Below, piece by piece: positions 52,222 through 60,094 of a DNA stretch of 64,000 nt. The stretch lies in the NCBI RefSeq assembly GCF_000725485.1, contig NZ_JOAG01000029.1:1-64000 (forward strand). The letters run 5' to 3'. The position numbers were made by a program, and so were the translations under genes. Each line of letters opens with the position of its first letter. Within the stretch, counting starts at the first letter, position 1. This DNA is from Nonomuraea candida. GTDB taxonomy: Bacteria; Actinomycetota; Actinomycetes; Streptosporangiales; Streptosporangiaceae. Below the pieces are notes generated by a model. It was given only the letters and a program-made list of their open reading frames with translations, searched no databases and was not told the DNA's origin.

Positions 52222-53658
52222 ATGGAGACGGGTGGCGGCGCCGGAGACCGGACGCCGCTCCACGCCCGCCATCCCGTACGCCTGAACGTGCGGCCCGGGA
52301 CCAGAGCCCCGGTCCACCTGGCGCGGGCGTTCAGGCGGGCGTTCGTGGAGTTCCTGAGCGTGCCGCTGTTCATGCTCGCCGGGTTCGCCGCGCTCGGCGC
52401 CGTGACCGTCTTCCTCGACCTGTCGCCGCTCCCGCCCCTGCGTGACGCGCGGGTGACGCTGGACCGGCTCATCCCCAGCCAGGTGGCCATCGACCTGCTC
52501 GCCCAGGTCGCCCCGGCGGTGCTCGGCGTGGCGTCGCTGACGTTCTCGGTGCTGCTGGTCGCGGTGCAGCAGAACGCCTCCCTCTACACGCCGGTCGTCT
52601 TCGACGAGTTCCTGCGCAGGCGCGGCAACCAGATCCACTTCGGCTACTTCGTCGGCCTGTCCTTCTACGCCTTCCTCCTGCTGGCCTCGCGGCGGCCGGG
52701 CAACCATCTGTCGTTCGGCGCGGTCATCCTGTTCGTGCTCACCACGATCGCCCTCGTCATGCTGATGACGCTGATCTACGGCACGATCAACCAGATGCGG
52801 CCGGCCAGCGTCCTGTCCGCCACCTGGCGGCTGGCCCTGCGGGCGCGCCACCGCAGGCGCCGGCTGCTGTCGTCGTTGCGGCCGGCGCCGCTGCTGCCCG
52901 CGAGCCCGGCGGAGCCGGTGTGCGCCCGGCAGGACGGCTACCTGGTCGATCTGCGGTTCAAGAGGTTGCGGCGGGTGCTGGAACGGGCCGGGCCGCAGGT
53001 CGAGGTGGTGTTCGAGCATCCGGTGGGCACGTATCTGGCCGCCGGGGACCTGGTGGGCCACGTACGGGCCGCCGACCCCCGGGCGCTGCGGCCCCTGGCC
53101 GCGCGGGTGGAGGGGTGCCTGGTCATCGACACCACCAGGGACGTGCGCACCGACCCGGCCTACGCCGTCGAGCAGATCGCCGGCATCGCCTGGACCGCCT
53201 ACTCCAGCGCCCAGCACAGCCCGCTCATCGGGCTGGCGGCGATGCGGGTGCTGGCGGACCTGTTCGAGCGCTCGTTCCTCGCCCCGCCCCTCGAACGGCG
53301 GGGCGTCGTGCCGGTCGTCTACCCGGACGTGGTGCCGGGCGAGACCCTCGACCGGCTGGCCACGATCGGCTTCCTGGCGGTCGAGGCCAGGAACGCGGGG
53401 CCGTGCACCGAGGTGCTGATGGCGCTGGCGCAGGTGGTGCCGCAGACCCGGGAAGAGCATTTGCCGCTGCTGGAGGACCGGGTCTGGCGGCTGCTGCCGG
53501 TGGTGACCGAGCTCACCTCACTGCCCGCCGACCTGGAGGAGGCCCTGCGGCTGCTCTCCCGGAGCCTGGCCGCACGGGGCCGGCGCGACCTCGCGGAACG
53601 GCTCGTCGCGGTCGCCGAGACGCACCACCGGCGCATGCGCGGGTGTCCCGGCGGCTGA
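52222..53658 (+). CDS. DUF2254 predicted membrane protein
   Basis: 478 aa from ATG 52222 with GGACAGGGAACGGAC upstream. Four membrane helices in the first half: VPLFMLAGFAALGAVTVFLD, VAPAVLGVASLTFSVLLVAV, FGYFVGLSFYAFLLLA and VILFVLTTIALVMLMTLIYG. The conserved DUF2254 segment QQNASLYTPVVFDEFLRRR lies between helices 2 and 3. The soluble C-terminal half contains QDGYLVDLRF and AEQIAGIAWTAYSSAQHSP-like sequence. Function unknown. It converges with the iron ABC ATPase (7 bases). Confidence 0.88.
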   Translation: METGGGAGDRTPLHARHPVRLNVRPGTRAPVHLARAFRRAFVEFLSVPLFMLAGFAALGAVTVFLDLSPLPPLRDARVTLDRLIPSQVAIDLLAQVAPAVLGVASLTFSVLLVAVQQNASLYTPVVFDEFLRRRGNQIHFGYFVGLSFYAFLLLASRRPGNHLSFGAVILFVLTTIALVMLMTLIYGTINQMRPASVLSATWRLALRARHRRRRLLSSLRPAPLLPASPAEPVCARQDGYLVDLRFKRLRRVLERAGPQVEVVFEHPVGTYLAAGDLVGHVRAADPRALRPLAARVEGCLVIDTTRDVRTDPAYAVEQIAGIAWTAYSSAQHSPLIGLAAMRVLADLFERSFLAPPLERRGVVPVVYPDVVPGETLDRLATIGFLAVEARNAGPCTEVLMALAQVVPQTREEHLPLLEDRVWRLLPVVTELTSLPADLEEALRLLSRSLAARGRRDLAERLVAVAETHHRRMRGCPGG

Positions 53659-53665
53659 GCCCCGG

Positions 53666-54532
53666 TCAGGCGGCTCCATCCGTGAGCGAGGCGTGCGGGA
53701 TGACCATCGGAGTGGCCGTGCGCGGGTCCGGCACCACGTCGCAGGCCAGCCCGAACACCTCGGCCACCAGCTCGGGCGTCAGCACCCGCGACGGCGGCCC
53801 CTGGGTCACCACCTTGCCGCCCTTCATGACGATCAGGTGCGAGGCGAACCGGGCGGCCTGGTTGAGGTCGTGCAGCACGGCCACGATCGTCTTGCCCTCG
53901 CGGTGCAGCTCGCGGCAGAGCTCCAGCAGGTCGTACTGGTGGGCGATGTCGAGGAAGGTCGTGGGCTCGTCCAGCAGCAGCAGGTCGGTCTGCTGGGCGA
54001 GCACCATCGCGATCCAGGCCCGCTGGCGCTGCCCGCCGGACAGCTCGCCCGCCTGCGCCTCGGCCAGGTCGTCCAGCCCGGTGCGCTCCAGCGCGAAGCC
54101 GATCGCGGCGTCGTCGTCCGGCGACCACTGGCGCAGCAGCGTGTGGTGCGGGTAGCGGCCGCGCCGCACCAGGCCGCGCACGGTGATGCCGTCCGGCGCG
54201 ACCGGGTTCTGCGGCAGCAGGGCGACGTGCCTGGCGGCCTGCCTGCCCCGGTAGGACCAGATGTCGCGGCCGTGCAGCAGCACCTGGCCGTGGTCCGGCT
54301 TCATGATCCGGGCCAGCGTCTTGACGAGGGTGGACTTGCCGCAGCCGTTCGGGCCGATGATCATGGTCAGCTCGCCCTGCGGGATGTCGAGGCTGACGTC
54401 GCGGACGATCGGGTCGCCGCCGTAGGAGACGGTGACGTTCCGGGCGCCCAGGCCGGTCGTGGTCGTGCTCATGGCGTCCTCCAGGCCGGTCGTGGTCGTG
54501 CTCATGGCGTCCTTCAGGCCCGTCGTGCTCAT
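53666..54532 (-). CDS. Iron-siderophore ABC transporter ATP-binding protein
   Basis: 288 aa, FecE/FepC type: Walker A GPNGCGKST, signature LSGGQRQRAW, Walker B LLLLDEPTTFLD, His-switch VLHDLNQAARFA. It drives siderophore import with the two permeases and the lipoprotein. The native start is taken as ATG 54532, whose ATGA overlaps the permease stop; but the first 20 residues repeat (MSTTGLKDA, then MSTTTTGLEDA, then MSTTTTGLG), giving two more in-frame ATG codons (54505, 54472), one directly preceded by GGAGGACGCC. Last gene of the iron-box-controlled operon. Confidence 0.9.
   Translation of the reverse strand: MSTTGLKDAMSTTTTGLEDAMSTTTTGLGARNVTVSYGGDPIVRDVSLDIPQGELTMIIGPNGCGKSTLVKTLARIMKPDHGQVLLHGRDIWSYRGRQAARHVALLPQNPVAPDGITVRGLVRRGRYPHHTLLRQWSPDDDAAIGFALERTGLDDLAEAQAGELSGGQRQRAWIAMVLAQQTDLLLLDEPTTFLDIAHQYDLLELCRELHREGKTIVAVLHDLNQAARFASHLIVMKGGKVVTQGPPSRVLTPELVAEVFGLACDVVPDPRTATPMVIPHASLTDGAA
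54448..54532 (-). repeat. Tandem triplication of the ATPase start region
   Basis: Units of 27 and 33 bp carrying ATGAGCACGACC...GGCCTG begin at 54532, 54505 and 54472 (minus strand). The second unit ends GGAGGACGCC, a good RBS for the third ATG. The first lacks one ACGACC hexamer. Confidence 0.85.
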
Positions 54533-55566
54533 AGCGTGCCCTTCTTCCATTCGCGGATCAGCAGGTAGCCGAGGTAGAGGCCGCCCAGGGCCAGCGTGTA
54601 GACGCCGACCGGCACGCCGCCGGGCAGCGGGAGCTGCTGCGCGGCCAGGTCGGCCAGCACCAGCAGCAGCGCGCCCGTCAGCGACGAGAGCATCAGGTGC
54701 GGGCCGGTGCCGCCGGTCAGGCGGCGGGCGATCTGCGGCGCGGTCAGCGAGATGAACGTGATCGGCCCTGCCACGGCGACCGCCCCCGCCGACAGGACGA
54801 CCGACAGCGCCACCGCCGCCGTCCTGGTGCCGCCGGGCTCGGCGCCGAGCATGCCGGCCGTCTCGTCGCCCATCTCGGACAGGGCGAGCCGGCCCGAGAT
54901 CGCCGCCGCCAGCGGGGCCACGACCAGCAGCACGATCCCGATGGTCACGGCGTGCTCCCAGGAGCGGGCCGACAGGCTGCCGTTGACGTACGCGGTCAGC
55001 ACGGTCGCCTTGTCGCGTTCGACGGCGTACACGACGTACTGGATGAAGGCCACCGAGATCGCCGAGACGCCGATGCCGGCCACGATGAGCCGGCCGGGGT
55101 TGCGGAAGCCGGTGCCGGTGGAGACGTACACCACCACGACGGCCAGCACCGCGCCGGCCAGCGCGCCGATCGGGACCGGCACCACCCCGGGCAGCAGCAG
55201 CGCGACGGCCGCCGCGCCCGCGCCCGCGCCGGAGGCCAGGCCGATCACGTCGGGGCTGCCCAGCGGGTTGCGGGTGACGGTCTGGAACAGCGCGCCCGAC
55301 AGGCCCAGCGCGGCGCCGGTGCCGAGGCCGACGACCAGGCGGGGGCCGCGCAGGCGTTCCAGCACGAACGCGGCCTTGCCGCGCGCGCCGCCGGTCAGCG
55401 CGCCGAGGAGGTCGGTGAGCGGGATGCCGAGGCGGCCGAGCGAGAGCGTGGCCACGCAGGCGGCGAGCAGGAGGACGGTCAGGACGAGCCCGGCGACGAC
55501 GGAGACGCGTGAGACGGGCACGGCCACCGCCCGCCCGAGCACGACGAACCCCTTCGGCCTGCTCAT
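54529..55566 (-). CDS. FecCD-family iron-siderophore ABC transporter permease 2
   Basis: 345 aa from ATG 55566 (MSRPKGFVVLGRAVAVPVSR), which overlaps the first permease's stop (ATGA). About 10 TM helices with FecCD landmarks: ERLRGPRLVVGLGTGAALGL, QTVTRNPLGSPDVIGLASGA, the coupling-helix region DETAGMLGAEPG, and GPITFISLTAPQIARRLTGG. Its stop overlaps the ATPase start. Longer upstream frames are shadows of the first permease. Confidence 0.92.
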   Translation of the reverse strand: MSRPKGFVVLGRAVAVPVSRVSVVAGLVLTVLLLAACVATLSLGRLGIPLTDLLGALTGGARGKAAFVLERLRGPRLVVGLGTGAALGLSGALFQTVTRNPLGSPDVIGLASGAGAGAAAVALLLPGVVPVPIGALAGAVLAVVVVYVSTGTGFRNPGRLIVAGIGVSAISVAFIQYVVYAVERDKATVLTAYVNGSLSARSWEHAVTIGIVLLVVAPLAAAISGRLALSEMGDETAGMLGAEPGGTRTAAVALSVVLSAGAVAVAGPITFISLTAPQIARRLTGGTGPHLMLSSLTGALLLVLADLAAQQLPLPGGVPVGVYTLALGGLYLGYLLIREWKKGTL

Positions 55567-56603
55567 GACCCGCCCTTCATTCTCCGTACGGCCACCAGCA
55601 GCGCCGGCGCGCCGAGGAACGCCGTCACGATGCCCACCATCAGCTCCTGCGGGCGCAGCAGCATCCGGCCCGCCACGTCGGCGAGCAGCAGCAGCGCGGG
55701 ACCCAGCACGGCGGAGAAGACGATCTGGGCCCGGAAGTCGGCGCCCGTGACGGCCTTGACGATGTGCGGCACGGCCAGCCCGACGAAGGCGATGGGCCCG
55801 ACGGCCGCGGTCGCCGCCGCGCTGAGCAGCGTCGCCGCGAGCAGCCCGAGCGCCCGCGTCACGCCGGGGCGCGCGCCGAGCGCGGAGGCGGACTCGTCGC
55901 CGAGCGCGAGCGTGTTGAGCGCGGGCGCCAGCAGCAGCGCCAGGAGCAGCCCGAGCCCGGCCGTCGGCAGCACGGACAGCAGCACCTCGAAGTCCCGGCC
56001 GCCGAGCGCGCCGACCACCCAGTAGCGGTAGCTGTCGAAGACCTTCGGCATGCCCAGGGTCACGGCCTGCACGTACGCCGACAGCACCGCGGTCACGACC
56101 GCGCCCGCCAGCACCAGCCTCACCAGGCCCGCGCCGGAGCCGGCCGAGCCGATGACGTGCACCAGCACGCCGGCCAGCAGCGCGCCGGGCAGCGCCCACC
56201 ACACGGTGCCCCACTGGCCGGACACCCCCAGGAAGGCCGTGGCGCTGACCACCCCGGCCGAGGCCCCCGCCGTGATGCCGAGCAGGCCGGGGTCGGCCAG
56301 CGGGTTGCGGGTGACGCCCTGCATGAGGGTGCCCGCGACGGCGAGGGCCAGCCCGGCCAGCAGGCCGAGCGCGGTGCGCGGGTAGCGGCTCTCGACGACC
56401 GCGGTGGTGTTGGCGTCCGCGGTGCCGCGCAGCACGTCCACGGCGTCGCCGATGGAGGTGGGCAGGCTGCCGAAGGCGATGCTGGCCAGCATCGCCAGCG
56501 CCAGCACGGCCAGCCCGGCGATCAGGAACCACACGAGCCGGGAGGCTCGGGCGCGCGGGGCGCCCGAGCCTCCCGGCGCGGTGCGTACGACGGTGGCGGT
56601 CAC
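55563..56603 (-). CDS. FecCD-family iron-siderophore ABC transporter permease 1
   Basis: 346 aa from GTG 56603 (MTATVVRTAPGGSGAPRARA), two bases after the lipoprotein stop. FecCD signatures: SRYPRTALGLLAGLALAVAG, MQGVTRNPLADPGLLGITAG, LGDESASALGARPGVTRALG (coupling region) and GPIAFVGLAVPHIVKAVTGA. It forms the membrane channel with permease 2. Translation of all four genes is coupled by tiny gaps or overlaps. Confidence 0.92.
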   Translation of the reverse strand: MTATVVRTAPGGSGAPRARASRLVWFLIAGLAVLALAMLASIAFGSLPTSIGDAVDVLRGTADANTTAVVESRYPRTALGLLAGLALAVAGTLMQGVTRNPLADPGLLGITAGASAGVVSATAFLGVSGQWGTVWWALPGALLAGVLVHVIGSAGSGAGLVRLVLAGAVVTAVLSAYVQAVTLGMPKVFDSYRYWVVGALGGRDFEVLLSVLPTAGLGLLLALLLAPALNTLALGDESASALGARPGVTRALGLLAATLLSAAATAAVGPIAFVGLAVPHIVKAVTGADFRAQIVFSAVLGPALLLLADVAGRMLLRPQELMVGIVTAFLGAPALLVAVRRMKGGS

Positions 56604-56605
56604 TG

Positions 56606-57652
56606 TCAGCGGTCGAGCTTCCCGACCGCCTCGTCGATGAGCGGCAGGTAGCGGTCGATCACCCACGGCACGGTCAGCGGGTTGATGATCGAGGACGCGG
56701 TGACGAACGGGTTGTCGTTGCTCGCCACGACGCTGCCGCGCTTGATCGCGGGGATGGCCGCGTACAGCTTCTGGGCCTCGATCTCCTTGCGGGTCTTGGC
56801 GTCGGTGTAGAACGTGAAGATCAGGTCGCTCTTGGCCAGCTTCTGGGCGTTCTCCAGGCCGATCACGGCCGAGTCGGTGCCCTTGGTCTCCTCGAACGTC
56901 TTGACCACCGGGTCCACGGTCAGGCCGAGGGAGGAGACCATCTCCACCCGCTGCTCCTCGGGCATGAACACGCCGAGGGTGCCGGGGCCGGTGGTGTAGA
57001 TGTAGGAGAAGGTCACGTCCTTGTACTGCGGCCGGGTCGCGGCGGCGTCGGCGAGCTGCTTCCTGATGTCCGCGATCAGCTTGGCGGCCTGGTCGGGCTT
57101 GCCCAGCGCCTTGGCGATGATCTCGATCTGCTCGTCCCAGTTCGTGCTCCAGGCCAGGTCCGGGTAGGCGACGGTGGGCGCGATGTCCGAGAGGATCTTG
57201 AACTGGTCCTGCGTGATGCCCGACCACGGGGCCAGGATCACGTCGGGCTCCAGTTCGACGATGGCCTCGATGTCGATGTTCTCGCCGCCGGTGAACTGCT
57301 TGGGCAGCGTGCCGCCGGCCTTGGTCACCGCCTCGTGGATCCACGGCAGGTAGCCGGTCTTGTCGCTGCCCCACTCGTAGCTCTCGATGCCGACGGGCGT
57401 GTGGCCGAGCGCGATCGCGGTCTCCGCCGAGCCCTGGCCGAGCGTGACGACGCGCTCGGGCTGCTTGGTGATCGTCGCCTGGCCGAGGGCGCTGTCGATC
57501 GTCACCGGGAACGCGCCGGCCGCGCTGCCGCTCGTCGTGGGCGCCGCCGACGCCTGGGGCTCGGGGGCGGAGGTGCCGCAGCCGGTGACGACCAGCAGGG
57601 CGGTGACGGCGACGGCCGAGAAGGCGCGCACGCGGGTGAACCTGAACGGCAT
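56606..57652 (-). CDS. Iron-siderophore ABC transporter substrate-binding lipoprotein
   Basis: 348 aa from ATG 57652 with AAGGAAA upstream. Lipoprotein signal with lipobox VVTGC; the mature protein starts with a Ser/Thr/Ala linker. FepB/FhuD-like periplasmic-binding fold: PERVVTLGQGSAETAIALGH, VGIESYEWGS, IVELEPDVILAPWSGITQDQ, IAPTVAYP, PLTVPWVIDRYLPLIDEAVG at the end. It binds a ferric siderophore outside the membrane. First gene of the operon; an IdeR-type iron box lies 96 bases upstream. No siderophore synthesis genes are in the window. Confidence 0.92.
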   Translation of the reverse strand: MPFRFTRVRAFSAVAVTALLVVTGCGTSAPEPQASAAPTTSGSAAGAFPVTIDSALGQATITKQPERVVTLGQGSAETAIALGHTPVGIESYEWGSDKTGYLPWIHEAVTKAGGTLPKQFTGGENIDIEAIVELEPDVILAPWSGITQDQFKILSDIAPTVAYPDLAWSTNWDEQIEIIAKALGKPDQAAKLIADIRKQLADAAATRPQYKDVTFSYIYTTGPGTLGVFMPEEQRVEMVSSLGLTVDPVVKTFEETKGTDSAVIGLENAQKLAKSDLIFTFYTDAKTRKEIEAQKLYAAIPAIKRGSVVASNDNPFVTASSIINPLTVPWVIDRYLPLIDEAVGKLDR

Positions 57653-57747
57653 GGGAGTTTCCTTGTACGTCGACACGCTCGTGGGGCGGGGCGCCACGAT
57701 CACCGGGGTTGTGGCATCGCACAGGCCACAACCTGAACTCGCACCAC

Positions 57748-57766
57748 TTAGGTAAGCCTAACCTAT
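57748..57766 (-). promoter_or_regulatory. IdeR/DmdR iron box
   Basis: TTAGGTAAGCCTAACCTAT matches the 19-bp TTAGGTTAGGCTAACCTAA consensus at all but a few positions. It sits upstream of the siderophore lipoprotein gene, so iron-loaded IdeR/DmdR should repress the operon. Confidence 0.85.
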
Positions 57767-57904
57767 AGATTCTTAAGCCATCAAACCCTCCCCGAGAGGG
57801 ACAAATCACCCCGCAAGGGTGGGCGGGTGACTGCGGAAAGGCAGCGGCCCCGGGTGGGCACCTTCGGAGGGCGGGCTCGGGAGGGAGGCGGGGGTAACGG
57901 GGGC

Positions 57905-57990
57905 CTCGGGAGGCGGCGGTCCGGGGAGGCGGGGGGTCTCGGGAGGCGGCGGTCCGGGGAGGCGGCGGGCTCGGGAGGGCGGCGGCTCTG
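57905..57990. repeat. GC-rich tandem repeat, about 2.6 units of 32-33 bp
   Basis: Units start at 57905, 57938 and 57970 and share CTCGGGAGGCGGCGGTCCGG. The region from 57785 to 58071 holds no gene I can support. Confidence 0.7.
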
Positions 57991-58071
57991 AGGGGGCCGC
58001 GGGTTCATGGAGGCCGAGGGGCCGGAAAAGGGCGCGACGAGGCCTGAGCGGTCGTGTCAGCATGCACGGTC

Positions 58072-58632
58072 ATGGTGGAGCACGAGCCGAGCGACGAGAC
58101 CCTGGCCGCCCTCGCCCGCCGGCACGGCGTCGCGGCCGGCCGGGTGCGGCCCCTGCCACGCGGGGTGGCCAACCACGTCTTCCTGCTCGGGGACGACCTG
58201 GTCCTGCGCATCCCGCGCGGCGAGCGGTTCCTGCCCGACCTGGTCAAGGAGGCCGCGGTCATCCCCGTCGCCCGGCGGGCCGGGGTGCGGGCGCCGGAGG
58301 TCGCCGACTTCGACGCCACCCGCGAACGGGTGGGCGTGCCGTACATGGTGCTGGCCCGGGTGCGGGGCGTGGAGCTCTCCGACCTCGCGCCGGACGGCGC
58401 CGCCAGGGCCCTGCGCGAGGTGGGCCGGGAGCTGGCCAGGCTGCACCGGCTGTCCCCGGACACCGCGCCCGAACTGCCCGGCGTGCCCGTCGACGACGTC
58501 ACCGCCGACCCCTGGACACTCATCGCCGGCCTGCACGCCGAGGGCTGGATCGACGCCGAGGCCGCCCGCCTCCTGGGCCTGCTCCGCTTCTTCACCTCGC
58601 CCCCGCCCCACCCCTGGGCCGAACTGGCCTGA
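58072..58632 (+). CDS. Truncated aminoglycoside-phosphotransferase-family protein
   Basis: 186 aa from ATG 58072. The N-lobe of an APH/choline-kinase fold is clear: LPRGVANHVFLLGDDLVLRI (nucleotide loop and beta3), LVKEAAVIPVARRAGVRAPE, PYMVLARVRGVELSDLAPDG, LREVGRELARLHRL. The catalytic HGDxxxxN loop and the metal-binding Asp that should follow are missing: the protein stops at HPWAELA, about 100 residues short. It is therefore probably not an active kinase. Either a decayed gene or a kinase-like binding protein. Confidence 0.7.
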   Translation: MVEHEPSDETLAALARRHGVAAGRVRPLPRGVANHVFLLGDDLVLRIPRGERFLPDLVKEAAVIPVARRAGVRAPEVADFDATRERVGVPYMVLARVRGVELSDLAPDGAARALREVGRELARLHRLSPDTAPELPGVPVDDVTADPWTLIAGLHAEGWIDAEAARLLGLLRFFTSPPPHPWAELA

Positions 58633-58744
58633 CCCTCGCGCGACCGGCCTCGTGGCCACCCCTCCTGACCAGGACCGTGGACGCCCGAACCCGGCCTCCC
58701 AAGTCCCAAGCCCCAGGCCCCAGGGCGGGTGGCGCGGGTCGTCG

Positions 58745-59491
58745 TCAGTTCTGCGCCGCGGGGCGGTCGTAGATGCCGATCGCCCAGTTCCCCGGCCGTT
58801 CGCCGACCCGGGCCAGCAGGCGTTCGCGTACGTCGGCGTTCATCAGCGCCTGCTCCTGGGCGGACTCGTCGCACTCACCCGCCGGCGAGGGGCAGCCGGT
58901 CACCTCCTGAGCCACCTCCCGCACCGGCGCGTCCGCCGGGAAGACCCAGACCCGTATGGACTGCGGACGCCGCAGCCAGTCCGAAGGGGTGGAGAGCTTG
59001 TCGTGATGGCCTCCCAGCAAGCCGTCGCACCGTGCGGCCGTGCCGCCCGTCTCGCCGCCCTTGAGCCGCTGCGACGTGACGACCCAGGCCCGGGGGTCGT
59101 CGCAGACCACCCTGTAGCTGGTCCAGTGGCTGGTCGGCTCGAAGATCACCGTCCACGTGGCGCCGACGGTGTCGAAGCGGAAGGGGTGGGCGAGCGTGAG
59201 GTCGACCCGCGTCCCCCCCAGCCGTACGGGGAACGTCGCGGGCAGCTCGGGGCCCTGATCGACCACGGCCGAGTCCGGCGGCTCCGCCGCCACCGGCGGG
59301 CCCTCCGTCCTGGGCAGGCCGTTGACCAGCACCACGGCGGCGACCGCCGCCGCCACCCCGGACGCCAGGGCCCGCCTCTTCCGGCGGATGCGCCGGCCGC
59401 GCCGGACGATCGCGTCGAGGGACACGGACGGCTGTCCGGCCTCCGCGCGTACGGTCAGCAGCTCGCGCAGGTCGCTTTCCTCATGCCTCAT
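58745..59491 (-). CDS. Membrane-anchored hypothetical protein coupled to the sigma factor
   Basis: 248 aa from ATG 59491, whose ATGA overlaps the sigma-factor stop. A short cytoplasmic N-terminus (MRHEESDLRELLTVRAEAGQ, then RRGRRIRRKRR) precedes one TM helix (ALASGVAAAVAAVVLVNGL). An extracellular domain with several Cys (RVVCDDP, ARCDGLL, TGCPSPAGECDE) follows. This layout is typical of the partner gene of SigE-family ECF sigma factors and suggests an anti-sigma or sensor role, though no ZAS zinc motif is present. Confidence 0.75.
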   Translation of the reverse strand: MRHEESDLRELLTVRAEAGQPSVSLDAIVRRGRRIRRKRRALASGVAAAVAAVVLVNGLPRTEGPPVAAEPPDSAVVDQGPELPATFPVRLGGTRVDLTLAHPFRFDTVGATWTVIFEPTSHWTSYRVVCDDPRAWVVTSQRLKGGETGGTAARCDGLLGGHHDKLSTPSDWLRRPQSIRVWVFPADAPVREVAQEVTGCPSPAGECDESAQEQALMNADVRERLLARVGERPGNWAIGIYDRPAAQN

Positions 59492-59988
59492 CGCCGGCCC
59501 CTCTCCAAGCTCATGGTCCGAACGTCCGGATCGACCCTCAGGCGCGTCAGAGCCCGGTTGAGCTGGCTCTTCACCGCCCCCAGTGAGGAGCCGACGATGT
59601 CGGCCACCTGGGTGAGCGTCCGTCCCTCGTAGTAGTGCAGAACGATCACCGCGCGCTGGCGCGGGGAGAGCGCGCCGATCGCGTTCCACAGTGCCGCCTG
59701 GTCGTCCAGCTCGGCGGGCGCGTCGCGCGGATCGGCCGTCTCGGGCAGCGTCTCGGCCGGGACCTCACCCCGCCACCTGCGCCGCCACCACGACGTGTGG
59801 GTGTTGACGATGATCCGGTAGACGTACGGGTCGGGGTTGCCCTCGATCCGCCGCCAGGCCAGCCAGGCCCGTGCGAGCGCGGTCTGCACCAAATCCTCAG
59901 CCGTGCCCCAGTCCCGGGTGAGGAGATACGCCATCCGGCACAACCGCGACTGCCGCTGTGCCACGTACTCGGCGAACCCGTCGTCCAT
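59488..59988 (-). CDS. SigE-family ECF RNA polymerase sigma factor
   Basis: 166 aa. Region 2: RLCRMAYLLTRDWGTAEDLV, QTALARAWLAW, DPYVYRIIVNTHTSWWRRRW. Region 4: LSPRQRAVIVLHYYEGRTLT, QVADIVGSSLGAVKSQLNRA. The length and NTHTSWWRR box are typical of the actinobacterial SigE/SigM-like ECF family. It is translated with the downstream membrane protein (4-base overlap), probably its regulator. Target promoters cannot be read here. Confidence 0.92.
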   Translation of the reverse strand: MDDGFAEYVAQRQSRLCRMAYLLTRDWGTAEDLVQTALARAWLAWRRIEGNPDPYVYRIIVNTHTSWWRRRWRGEVPAETLPETADPRDAPAELDDQAALWNAIGALSPRQRAVIVLHYYEGRTLTQVADIVGSSLGAVKSQLNRALTRLRVDPDVRTMSLERGRR

Positions 59989-60094
59989 CCGTCATCTCCG
60001 TCTCGTCGCCACCGGTGATGACTACCGCCCAGGAGACGTGTTCGGTTCACAGCCGTCCGGCAGTGATTTTCACGCGGGCCGGCGGGCGGTGCGT

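Noticed and set aside
50307..52490. 727-aa open frame antisense to MFS and GNAT genes
   Set aside because: Shadow of strongly coding plus-strand genes with matching codon-position GC.
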